Positions 1 to 7,838 of a stretch of 64,000 bases of DNA are shown here, one piece after another (the stretch's first letter is position 1; every line of letters begins with the position of its first letter). The DNA comes from Streptomyces albospinus (lineage in GTDB: Bacteria; Actinomycetota; Actinomycetes; Streptomycetales; Streptomycetaceae), in NCBI RefSeq assembly GCF_014648695.1, contig NZ_BMRP01000001.1, forward strand, positions 1 to 64,000. Direction: 5' to 3'. The position numbers and the translations under genes were made by a program. The notes beneath the pieces were generated by a model that was not told where the DNA came from, did not search any database, and saw only the letters and a list, made by a program, of their open reading frames with translations.

Positions 1-600
1 GTATCTCTGCCATCGAACTTCCTCATAGCGGACATCTCCACACTACGAGGGGAGGCACAGACTCTGGCTTTCACCATTGACTGTGTCCGCGCCGACTTCC
101 TGCGCGTGCGCCGACAGGTCAGCTCGAAGGCGCACCGCGACGACTGCAAGACTCGCTTCAAACCGCTCAAACATCGAGCCGAGGGGGAGTACCGAGACGT
201 TCCCCTGCCCGCCTTCCTCGCCCAGGAAATCGACACGCACCTGCAGGCGTGGGGAACGGTAACGACGGCGGGCGTGGAGGTCTTGTTCGCGCCGCGCGAC
301 CGGGGCAAGGGCATCATGCCCACGGCGAACACCTACGCCTACCACTTCAGGAAGGCCCTCAAGGGCGCGGGCATCGTCAAGCCGGACGGGGACCCGAAGT
401 ACACCCCGCACGGTCTGCGCCACTTCTTCGCTTCCACCGCACTCGCCCACGGCATCCCCATCCACGAGGTCTCCCGCTGGCTGGGCCACAAATCGATCAA
501 GACCACCGTCGACGTTTACGGGCATCTCGTCCCCGCCTCTTGGGGCCGTTGCCGGACGGTGATGCAGACCGCACTGCGCCCTGGCTCGCCCGCGCCCTAA
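1..600 (+). CDS. Tyrosine recombinase/integrase, C-terminal part (5' end outside window)
   Basis: The frame is open from the left edge and ends at TAA 598-600. The catalytic half is clear: HGLRHFFAS supplies the H-x-x-R box, VSRWLGHKSIKTT the third-histidine box, and VYGHL the nucleophilic tyrosine. The N-terminal core-binding domain and box-I arginine lie upstream, if they exist. The first in-frame ATG is at 106, which would give only 164 residues, so a 5'-truncated reading is more sensible. The protein closely resembles the decayed integrase at 4633-5224. It belongs to the integrase type used by Streptomyces integrative elements. It could be a live gene cut by the window edge or a remnant. 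Confidence 0.8.
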   Translation, partial: VSLPSNFLIADISTLRGEAQTLAFTIDCVRADFLRVRRQVSSKAHRDDCKTRFKPLKHRAEGEYRDVPLPAFLAQEIDTHLQAWGTVTTAGVEVLFAPRDRGKGIMPTANTYAYHFRKALKGAGIVKPDGDPKYTPHGLRHFFASTALAHGIPIHEVSRWLGHKSIKTTVDVYGHLVPASWGRCRTVMQTALRPGSPAP

Positions 601-1156
601 TCGGGCAAGAACCGTGTCGGTCGTGGGCTGGCCCGGACGCCGGATCGGGCCCGAATCGGACGATCACCGCGGGTGATAGCGGAGTTGTTGATGTTTCGGG
701 GCCGCAGGTTCGAGCCCCCGGCGGGGCGTGACGCAGATGGGAATGGGCGTGACGTGCCGATTTCCGGATCCATGGTGACCGTCGAGGGCACGTACGACCT
801 CTCGTAGCCATTCGGGGGACCCAGACGCGGGAACGGAAAGCCGCTGACTGAGGGTGGGCAGCTGGTGATCCAGACGGTCGTCGGGCTGAAGCGATAGACC
901 GTCAGTGTTTGGCTGTAGGTTCAACTGCTTGGATGGAGCCGCGAAACATGGCTGGTTGTTCGTGCGGCGCTGACCTGTGCATTTGCGCCATCGTGGCGGT
1001 TGCGGGGCGGGTGCGGCTGGTGCCGCTCCCGCCGTGTATCGTCTCGACGGCTGCCACGTGCGCGGAGGTCGCCCGGGACGTTGAGGCGCCGCTGAAGGAG
1101 CACCACCAGGCCGGCGCCGACGCAGACGTGGCCGAATATCAGGAGCCGTTTTGCTC
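601..1156. other. Non-coding gap with possible decayed attachment site
   Basis: No convincing gene is seen. Bases about 635-690 match the segment after the second integrase (about 5125-5180): both read gcgatcaccgc or gacgatcaccgc followed by a gatgttccgg-like core. The two then diverge sharply, as expected at a recombination core. A T-arm-like ggttcgagcc follows at about 706 but does not fold as a tRNA. Near 1140-1157 a small hairpin (aggagc/gctcct) could terminate the minus-strand vsr gene. Confidence 0.35.
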
Positions 1157-1627
1157 CTATTTGTCGCTCTCGCGTCGCAGCGCATCCTTTACCGCGCGGA
1201 CAGCCTCGCTGACCGTGGAGTGCTCCCACACACGCACAACTACCCACCCCGCTTCTTCGAGAGCGGTGTCGGCGATCCGGTCTCTCTCTACGTTTCGGCG
1301 TAGTTTTGGAGTCCAGTACCATTCATTAACGGTTGGCTGCCGGCCGTGCTTGGGACAGCAATGCCAGAAACACCCGTCCACGAAAACTGCCACCTTGCGA
1401 GCAGTGAAGACAATGTCTGGTCTGACCCGTACGCTGCTTGCTAGGTCCAAGCGCAGGTCCTTGCGGAAGCGCAACCCATCGGCGTGGAGAGCTGACCGCA
1501 GGGTTACCTCAGGCTTGGTCCCTGTACGCCGGATCGCTTGCATGTTCCGCGAGCGGCCTTCGCTGAGCGGACGAGGGTTGCGCCCTTTCTCCCATGCTCT
1601 GACTCTGCGGTTCTCAGCGGAAGACAT
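1157..1627 (-). CDS. vsr: Very short patch repair (Vsr) endonuclease
   Basis: 156 residues, the normal size for Vsr. Vsr nicks 5' of T in T:G mismatches created by deamination of 5-methylcytosine. Landmarks are MQAIRRTGTKPE near the N-terminus, the catalytic segment RPDIVFTARKVAVFVDGCFW, zinc-ligand-type Cys/His residues in FWHCCPKHGRQP, and the C-terminal VVRVWEH. The ATG at 1627 is preceded by gaggagagaagg; a longer upstream frame is antisense to the methyltransferase start and is not coding. It is divergent from the C5 methyltransferase at 1823, the usual partnership: it repairs the mutagenic side product of that enzyme. Confidence 0.93.
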   Translation of the reverse strand: MSSAENRRVRAWEKGRNPRPLSEGRSRNMQAIRRTGTKPEVTLRSALHADGLRFRKDLRLDLASSVRVRPDIVFTARKVAVFVDGCFWHCCPKHGRQPTVNEWYWTPKLRRNVERDRIADTALEEAGWVVVRVWEHSTVSEAVRAVKDALRRESDK

Positions 1628-1822
1628 CCTTCTCTCCTCTGACTGAGTCCCCAAGCGTGGGCAGGCGGCCGAGATGTTGGCCGTCGAGGGTTCCAGCTGT
1701 ACTGCAACGAGTTGAGCCGCCAATGTCTTGCCGCCTCGTGACTCACAGCTTGACGCGGGAAGGTAGGCTACCCCAGTCACTCGCGACCCGCACCACTCGG
1801 GCCCGGCTGCCAAGGAGAGACA
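1628..1822. promoter_or_regulatory. Divergent intergenic region of the Vsr / R-M unit
   Basis: 195 bp between the divergent vsr and methyltransferase starts, so it must hold both promoters. The ribosome-binding site for the methyltransferase is caaggagag at 1811-1819. I could not place -10/-35 boxes with confidence. Confidence 0.4.
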
Positions 1823-3190
1823 GTGACAGTAGTGGAACAGGTGCCGCTGTTCACTGTGGGGCAAGACTTGCGGAGTGGGCTGGGTGACCCAGCCACCATG
1901 CCCGGTGCAGGCTTGTCCGTCATGGATCTCTTTGCGGGTGCCGGAGGTCTGTCGGAAGGGTTCCGGCAAGCCGGTGCACATGTACTGGCGGGATCGGATG
2001 TGGACCCGGACGCTTGCGCCACGTACAGAGTCAATTTCCCACAGGCTATGTGCATTAACGGTGATATCCGCCAGGACGAGGTCCGCGAACAGGTTTTGAA
2101 TGCTGGGGAAAACCTAGACATTCTAGTGGGTGGGCCTCCTTGCCAGGCGTTTTCCCAGGTGCGCAATCACTCCAGGCTGATTGACGACCCCAGAAATTCG
2201 CTTTATCGCGAGTTTGTTGCCATGATCGGCAAGATGAGGCCGCGGGCATTTGTAATGGAGAACGTTCCAGGTATGGCGCAAATGGGCGTACTGGAACAAG
2301 TAGTTACGGACCTGGCCCTTGAAGGAGAGTATTCAGTCTTGCCGCAGGTTCTGGACGCGGCAGACTTCGGCGTCCCGCAGACGCGAAAGCGGATCATTTT
2401 CATCGGGATTCACCGTCAACTTTCCATTTCTCCACCTCGGCTAATCGGAACCGGAGCAGTGAATGCCCTGAACTTGATTAGAACTACTGAGGGATACAGC
2501 GTTCAAGCCCGAGGGGAGAACGCCGCAACGTTGCTACAACGCTTGATGGACGCCCACGACCTCAGCGTGGTGAGTGCTGCGCAAGCTATCTCGGATTTGC
2601 GTGGCATGAAAGCTGGGCGGCGAGGCGAAGAGGTATCTTTCAGCAAGTTGCCGGAAGCTGAATCGGCGTATCAGAAGCTGATGCGCGGAGAAAGCGCCGG
2701 AATGCTGAAAAACGTCAGCCTCCCCCGAGTGAACGAAGATACGGCTCTCAGGCTCCGGGAGATCCCGCCTGGCGGCAATCATAAAGATCTGCCTGAGCGT
2801 TTCCTTGAGCGGTATATCTCTGGGAAAAAGTGGGGACCTAGCAACGGCTCCGGGAAACTGGGGCGTCGTCATTACTATGCCTACCGCCGCCTACACCCCG
2901 AGATGTGGGCATGGACGCTCAACACAAAGGCGGATTCGGTTTACCATTATGACGCGCCTCGATCTCTCAGTGTGCGAGAGTTTGCCAGGATGCAGTCCTT
3001 CCCGGATCACTTCGTATTCACGACTGATGAAAGAAAGGGCAGTCTTCCAGGAAGGATCGATGGCGGGGCCGCCCATTCGCGTTACCGTCAAGTCGGTAAC
3101 GCCGTTCCGCCGCTTCTGGCTGCTGCAATTGCTCGTGCTGTTTGCGCCGCTGTGAAGCCCGCTTCTACAGGAGTAAGCCGGAATGTCTGA
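1823..3190 (+). CDS. DNA (cytosine-5-)-methyltransferase of a type II R-M system
   Basis: 455 residues with the full C5-MTase motif order: motif I DLFAGAGGLSEGF (about 35-47, AdoMet binding), motif IV GGPPCQAFS with catalytic C108, motif VI ENVPG (146-150), motif VIII QTRKR (186-190), and motif X RQVGNAVPP near the C-terminus. The variable target-recognition region lies between about 215 and 390. GTG start at 1823 behind caaggagag. Its stop overlaps the start of the next gene by 8 bp, so methylase and nuclease are probably translationally coupled. Target sequence cannot be read from the protein. GC content is lower and codon use less biased than in the neighbours, suggesting recent transfer. 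Confidence 0.95.
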   Translation: MTVVEQVPLFTVGQDLRSGLGDPATMPGAGLSVMDLFAGAGGLSEGFRQAGAHVLAGSDVDPDACATYRVNFPQAMCINGDIRQDEVREQVLNAGENLDILVGGPPCQAFSQVRNHSRLIDDPRNSLYREFVAMIGKMRPRAFVMENVPGMAQMGVLEQVVTDLALEGEYSVLPQVLDAADFGVPQTRKRIIFIGIHRQLSISPPRLIGTGAVNALNLIRTTEGYSVQARGENAATLLQRLMDAHDLSVVSAAQAISDLRGMKAGRRGEEVSFSKLPEAESAYQKLMRGESAGMLKNVSLPRVNEDTALRLREIPPGGNHKDLPERFLERYISGKKWGPSNGSGKLGRRHYYAYRRLHPEMWAWTLNTKADSVYHYDAPRSLSVREFARMQSFPDHFVFTTDERKGSLPGRIDGGAAHSRYRQVGNAVPPLLAAAIARAVCAAVKPASTGVSRNV

Positions 3191-4295
3191 CCGCGTTCAG
3201 CTCCCTCTCGATACGGCTGGCGATTTACCGCAGCGCGTTGAGGATGTGGCCAAGGGGGCTTTTGGTGTCGAAAACCGTGCTCGCCTTTTGAGTCAGTATT
3301 TTGCTGAAAATGATAAGGTCACGCCAGAAAATGCGTGGCTTCACGCCTATCGGTTGCTTTTGTGGGTGGACAGGCGCATTGGCCTAGCTCACTGTTATGA
3401 GAGCGATAAGTGCCAGCCGGGGCGGCCTTGGTATTTGCGGTCACTGAGATTCCATGACTGGGTGACGAGCCAGTTGAGCATAAGGCCGGATAAGCTGCAA
3501 CAGCACGTCGATTGGCTTTTCAGTCAGGCTATTACTTCCTTGTCTGCTGCCTCCGCGGCAATGATGTCTGACCAGTTGTCGAAAGCCGCTCTGCAACGAC
3601 AGCCCTTCGAAGGCCGCTTCTTCCCGGAGCCTGGCGAGGATCCGGAGCTAGTTGACATCGTAGTTAACACACTGGGTGACGCCCTGAGTGCCCCCCTGTC
3701 AGCCTCCGTCCGCCGGCAGCTTTCTGAGCGCGTGACCGCTCATCTTGCCAATGAGAATAAGCGCAAGAATCTACTTGGGGAAGGGTTCGAAGATACTCTA
3801 GCAGAGATTCTGCGCAGAATACCTGAGGTAGCTGGGACACACGAAGTTCTGGTGCGTAAGTGGTTGGATGAGATCCCGGGTTTCAGGCCGGCCCGTAAAA
3901 CCACTAAGCGTCGCCAGGTTGATCTTGCTTTGGTCCGGCGAGATGGCCATCGGATCCTGATCACCGCTAAATGGAGTGTTCGAAGTGATAGGGAGGAGCA
4001 ATTCAGGGCCGACTTTGCGGATTACGCAGACCTTGAGTCTCATGGTGAAGACTTCGAGTATGTGCTCGTAACTAACGAGTTCGATGCCGCGCGGCTCGTC
4101 CGGGCTTGTGATAATAGAGCCCAGAACTCCCCACTGTTCTCACGTGTTATTCATCTGAATCCAGAGGGGCCGTCTGCCGCTTATGGCTCTGACGTGCGGG
4201 GTGCCGCACCGGAAATGCATAAACGAATCGCGAGTGGCCGGCTCATTTCGCTGCAATCCTGGTTGTCGCAACTTGCGGACGCGAAGATCAGCTGA
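3183..4295 (+). CDS. Putative type II restriction endonuclease
   Basis: 370 residues; ATG 3183 lies inside the last codons of the methyltransferase. The identification rests on that position plus a PD-(D/E)XK-like segment at about 255-280: QVDLALVRRDGHRILITAKWS, where the aspartate, the beta-strand and the AK lysine fit the fold although the usual second acidic residue is replaced (ITAK). An upstream GEGFEDTLAEIL could supply a further acidic residue. I do not recognise a named family or specificity. Like the methyltransferase it is less GC-rich than the surroundings, so the pair probably arrived as a unit. Confidence 0.72.
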   Translation: MSDRVQLPLDTAGDLPQRVEDVAKGAFGVENRARLLSQYFAENDKVTPENAWLHAYRLLLWVDRRIGLAHCYESDKCQPGRPWYLRSLRFHDWVTSQLSIRPDKLQQHVDWLFSQAITSLSAASAAMMSDQLSKAALQRQPFEGRFFPEPGEDPELVDIVVNTLGDALSAPLSASVRRQLSERVTAHLANENKRKNLLGEGFEDTLAEILRRIPEVAGTHEVLVRKWLDEIPGFRPARKTTKRRQVDLALVRRDGHRILITAKWSVRSDREEQFRADFADYADLESHGEDFEYVLVTNEFDAARLVRACDNRAQNSPLFSRVIHLNPEGPSAAYGSDVRGAAPEMHKRIASGRLISLQSWLSQLADAKIS

Positions 4296-4389
4296 GCTGG
4301 TCGGGGGGGTGTCCGGGCGGTGGTCACGCTGTCCAGGTGCAGACCGCTCCCGTAGACAGCGAGTCGGTTCCCGAGTCGGATAGCGGAGC

Positions 4390-4630
4390 CTGTAGCTCCC
4401 GCCGGGCTGCTCGCGGGCGCCATCCATCGTGCCCAGGATGGCGTCCTGCACGACGACCTCATGTTCTCCTTGGCCCAGGTCCGCTTCCTGGCGGGTGCCC
4501 ACCGCGAAGCCGCCGCCCTCTTCAACGAGGTCGGTGCTGCCTTCATCGCCCGTGTGCCGCCGGGCCGACGTCCTCCGGATACGGGAGCTGGTGAGCCGCA
4601 CGGCGCACCGCGCCGACTGCCCGGACTGCT
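4390..4630 (+). pseudogene. Decayed fragment of a TPR-like or kinase-tail protein
   Basis: One frame reads QDGVLHDDLMFSLAQVRFL then AGAHREAAALFNEVGAAF; after about 4560 the sense passes to another frame as ADVLRIRELVSRTAHRAD. Such helical repeats occur at the C-termini of Streptomyces kinases and SARP-type proteins. There is no start, a frameshift is present, and the segment runs into the decayed integrase. It is probably debris captured during integration. The family assignment is weak. Confidence 0.3.
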
Positions 4631-4632
4631 TT

Positions 4633-5224
4633 GGCCCCTCAAACACTGCACCCCCGGCGCCTACTGCGACGTCCCGCTGCGCGCCTTCCTGGAGCAGGAG
4701 ATCGACGTGCACTTGCGGCGCTGGGGCGCCACCCTGGTGGGAGACCGGCACGTGCTATTCGCCCGAACCGGAGCGGCGGCGGGCACCATGGCGACGGGAC
4801 CACCTACGGTCCCGACTTCCGGAGGGCGGTGTGGGCGGCCGGTCTCATCGGCCAGGACCGGACCCCCAGGTACACCCCGCACACCCTGCGCCACTTCTTC
4901 GCCTCCACCGCGCTGGCGCACGGGGTGCCCCTCCACGAGGTCTCCCGGTGGCTCGGGCACACGTCGATCAAGACGACGGTCGACATCTACGGGCACCTGG
5001 TGCCCGCCGCGTGGGAGCGGTGCCGGCAGGCCCTGGAACGGGCGCTGGGCCCGGCGCCGGCCGACGCGCCCGCGGTGGCGCGGCCCGGGGCCGGTCACCG
5101 GTGCGGCCCGGTTGCTGGACCGCCGCTGGATCGCGTCCGGAATCGGGCGATCACCGCAGGTCGCTGCGGAGTCGTCGATGTTCCGGTTCAACGTGTAGTG
5201 GGTGCAATACCGCCACGTCGCTGA
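4633..5224 (+). pseudogene. Frameshifted, N-terminally truncated tyrosine integrase
   Basis: The upstream part (CDVPLRAFLEQEIDVHLRRW ... GDRHVLFAR) is in the frame that includes 4461. The catalytic part (TLRHFFAST, VSRWLGHTSIKTT, DIYGHLVP) is in the frame that includes 4631. The switch falls near 4795 and is consistent with a one-base loss. The N-terminal domain is absent. It is a homologue of the recombinase at 1-600; motif residues HxxR, H and Y survive. It sits immediately before the 195-bp repeat, the usual place for an integrase next to its attachment site. Confidence 0.85.
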
Positions 5225-5374
5225 TCTGGCAAACGTGCAGGTCAGGGAGGGCCCGACTCTTCGGGGTCGGGCCCTTTGTTTTTCCCGTGCTGGGATGGTG
5301 CTGGGATAGCTGACCCCTCGTCACCTGTCGTCATCCCTGGTCATCCGTACCGTGCTGGGATTGTGCCGGGATGC
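5180..5374 (+). repeat. 195-bp island repeat, left copy (candidate attachment site with arm repeats)
   Basis: Starts gttccggttcaacgtgtag and ends gtgccgggatgcg. It matches 12090-12284 over its whole length, including ctgatctggcaaac, the terminator, and the gtgctgg direct repeats at about 5286, 5297 and 5351. Iterated short repeats beside an integrase gene resemble arm-type integrase sites. It marks the left limit of the nuclease-helicase/VapBC cassette. Confidence 0.7.
5249..5285 (+). terminator. Rho-independent terminator inside the left island repeat
   Basis: Stem gggcccgac (5249-5257) pairs with gtcgggccc (5266-5274), followed by tttgttttt. It closes transcription from the integrase remnant. 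Confidence 0.75.
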
Positions 5375-5689
5375 GGATGGGCTGACGGTGCTGGGACAGA
5401 ACCCGGCGAAGAGTCCGACTCGTCTGCCGCTCCACATTCCCACAGTTCAGACGTCCTTTTCCCCGGACGGAAAACGCCCGGGGGCGCATTCTGGCCGTGC
5501 CGGTGAGTGACGATGTGGGGTGGGCGCTCGCTCGACATGGAGTGTTCAGTCGCAGTCGGTTTGTCGACTCATGGTCGGGTACCCGCAGAGGAGTCCAGGC
5601 CCCAAGGGCGACGCGTGCTGCCGCCGATGCGACCACCGGTACGACAGTCAATACCGCCAGGTACCCTCAAACACACCGTCAACGCGGCC

Positions 5690-5765
5690 CGACGGGCTTC
5701 CGCTCCACCCCGTGGAGTCTCGAAGGACAGGCCCCCACCCGCACGACCTATTTCGTGCTGCCCGG
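5690..5765 (+). repeat. Upstream repeat shared by the two nuclease-helicase genes (copy 1)
   Basis: Contains gcccgacgggcttcc, then cccccacccgcacga, then a GTG followed by a C/G-rich run. The same order occurs at 7766-7838 before the second gene. The duplication therefore includes the 5' control region, and its conserved edge supports GTG 5755 as the start. Confidence 0.6.
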
Positions 5766-7662
5766 GGGGAAGTCCTTGTTGTTCCGCGCGTCTGCGAAAA
5801 CGGTCGCCGCCATGGCGCTCGACAGTTCGCTCTATCTCCACCGCACCGAGCAGTTCACCCACATGCACGGCTTCCGGCCCAACCCCTCGGAGGCGCGGTC
5901 CTGGGAGCGGAGCATCCCCGCGCTGACCGCCGCGCTCAATGACGCGGGACTCGGTGACGTGGAGGTCATGCTTGAGTACGCGCTCCCGATGAACAGCAAG
6001 CGAGCCGACGCGGTTCTCGCCGGGATCCACCCACGCACGGGCGACCCCTCCTATGTCGTGGTGGAGCTCAAGCAGTGGAGCGATGTAGTCCCGGACGAGG
6101 ACGACCCAGTCCTCTGCCACGTCCCTTCCTATACTCAGCCGGTCCTCAACCCCATCGAGCAGGTGCGCCGCTACTGCGAGTACCTCGTCAACTTCAACGG
6201 CGCTGTCGCCGGCCACCCGGAGAGGGTCGGGGGAGTGGCCTTCCTGCATAACGCAACCGAGTTCGATGTGGCTGCACTGCGCGAGATCGAGTCCGACCAG
6301 TGGGGCCAGTTGTTCGCGGGCGACACCCGCGGTGGGTTCATCGACTACGTTCGTGCCCGGCTCAGCCCTGAGTATCCGGGCGCCGCAGCCGCTGACGCGC
6401 TGCTCGCGGGCAAGACGGTCCCCTCGAAGCAGCTGATGGCGGTCGCAGCACAGGAAGTCCGTGAGAGGGAGCAGTTCGTGCTCCTCGACGAACAGCAGGT
6501 CGCCTACCGCAAGGTCCTCAACGCGGTACGCAAGGCCCAGCAGTCCGACCACAAGGAGGTCGTGGTCATCAGCGGTGGTCCTGGCACCGGCAAGAGCGTC
6601 ATCGCGCTCTCCCTGCTCGGCGAGTTGTACCGGCGAGGCATCCCGGCTCTGCACGCGACCGGGTCCCAGTCCTTCACCAAGACGATGCGCAAGGTCGCGG
6701 GTGCCAGGAAGCGCGAAGTGCAGGATCTCTTCAAGTACTTCAACAGCTTCATGACGACGGACAAGAACAGCCTCGACGTCCTGGTCTGCGATGAGGCCCA
6801 CCGCATCCGTGAGACGTCCGCCAACCGGTACACGCCGGCCGCACGCCGGACCGGCAAGCAGCAGATCGACGAACTGATAGACGTGGCCAAAGTGCCCGTC
6901 TTCCTGCTCGACGAGCACCAGGTCGTGCGCCCGGGCGAGATGGGCACGGTGGAAGACATTCGAGCCGCAGCGGCACGCAGGGGGCTGAACTGCCCCGTCG
7001 TAAGGCTGGAAAGCCAGTTCCGCTGCGGCGGGAGCGAAGTTTACCTGCGCTGGGTGGTGCGGCTTCTGGGGCTGGAGCCCGGCGGCCCGGTGGTGTGGGA
7101 CCCGGATGACCGCATGCAACTCCTGTTGGCCGACAGCCCGGAGGAGATGGAAAGCTTCCTGGACGGCCGCCGCGGCCAGCGCTACAGCGCTCGCATCTCA
7201 GCCGGCTACTGCTGGCAGTGGTCCCCGGAACCCAAGCCGGGACAGCCCCTTCCGGCAGACGTGAGGATCGGCGCCTGGGCGCGCCCCTGGAACCTGCGCG
7301 GCGACCGCTCTGTCTCCGGCGCACCGCCGTCCGCCCTGTGGGCCACGGACCCGGCGGGCTTTGGTCAGATCGGTTGCGTCTACACCGCCCAGGGCTTCGA
7401 GTACGACTGGTCCGGCGTCATCATCGGCCCCGACCTGGTGTGGCGCGGCGACCGATGGGTGACGGACCGTACGGCGTCCAAGGACCCGGTGTTCAAGCGC
7501 TCGACACCGGACGCCGATGTGGATCGCCTGATCCGCAACACGTACAAGGTGCTGCTGACCCGCGGAATGGTTGGCACGGTCGTCTGCTCCACGGATCGGG
7601 AGACGCAGGAGAGACTACGAGAACTGGTGGGTGCCAGGCGGCGCGTGGCTGTCACGGCGTAA
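5755..7662 (+). CDS. PD-(D/E)XK nuclease fused to DUF2075-type helicase (paralogue 1)
   Basis: 635 residues from GTG 5755. An N-terminal restriction-like nuclease core is seen as RADAVLAG (D85) followed by VVVELKQW (E104, K106). A helicase/ATPase follows: Walker A GGPGTGKS (274-281), Walker B VLVCDEAH (343-349), and a late motif IGCVYTAQGFEYDW typical of superfamily 1 enzymes. This architecture matches the DUF2075 group; a nuclease-helicase of this general kind (Nhi of Staphylococcus) has been reported to act against phage, so a defence role is plausible. No clear Shine-Dalgarno is present; an alternative start is ATG 5812. A tandem paralogue follows at 7830. Confidence 0.8.
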   Translation: MLPGGKSLLFRASAKTVAAMALDSSLYLHRTEQFTHMHGFRPNPSEARSWERSIPALTAALNDAGLGDVEVMLEYALPMNSKRADAVLAGIHPRTGDPSYVVVELKQWSDVVPDEDDPVLCHVPSYTQPVLNPIEQVRRYCEYLVNFNGAVAGHPERVGGVAFLHNATEFDVAALREIESDQWGQLFAGDTRGGFIDYVRARLSPEYPGAAAADALLAGKTVPSKQLMAVAAQEVREREQFVLLDEQQVAYRKVLNAVRKAQQSDHKEVVVISGGPGTGKSVIALSLLGELYRRGIPALHATGSQSFTKTMRKVAGARKREVQDLFKYFNSFMTTDKNSLDVLVCDEAHRIRETSANRYTPAARRTGKQQIDELIDVAKVPVFLLDEHQVVRPGEMGTVEDIRAAAARRGLNCPVVRLESQFRCGGSEVYLRWVVRLLGLEPGGPVVWDPDDRMQLLLADSPEEMESFLDGRRGQRYSARISAGYCWQWSPEPKPGQPLPADVRIGAWARPWNLRGDRSVSGAPPSALWATDPAGFGQIGCVYTAQGFEYDWSGVIIGPDLVWRGDRWVTDRTASKDPVFKRSTPDADVDRLIRNTYKVLLTRGMVGTVVCSTDRETQERLRELVGARRRVAVTA

Positions 7663-7765
7663 ACGACCGGCCTGAACTAACAGATTTTTCGCCAACTTGC
7701 CGCTGACATGCCACGAGTCGGCGGGAGGAGTTCGCGTGAGCTGCCGAGCTCCCTAAGATCACCCT

Positions 7766-7838
7766 TACCAATTGCGGCCCGACGGGCTTCCTCTACGCGA
7801 GGACACGCCCCCACCCGCACGAGTCACTCGTGCCCTGG
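7766..7838 (+). repeat. Upstream repeat shared by the two nuclease-helicase genes (copy 2)
   Basis: Contains gcggcccgacgggcttcc, then cgcccccacccgcacgag, then gtgccctggggg, matching 5690-5765. The 167-bp gap after paralogue 1 holds nothing else that I can see. Confidence 0.6.

Noticed and set aside
700..735. T-arm-like ggttcgagcc as part of a tRNA gene
   Set aside because: The flanking bases do not form a T-stem, and no acceptor, D or anticodon arm can be drawn upstream. At most a trace of an attachment site.
1628..1981. N-terminal extension of Vsr to 274 residues
   Set aside because: The added 118 residues are antisense to the methyltransferase start; ATG 1627 has a good ribosome-binding site and gives the normal Vsr length.
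5497..5754. 86-residue N-terminal extension of nuclease-helicase paralogue 1
   Set aside because: The added part lies in the island repeat and the shared upstream block and has no counterpart in paralogue 2; GTG 5755 is the equivalent start.
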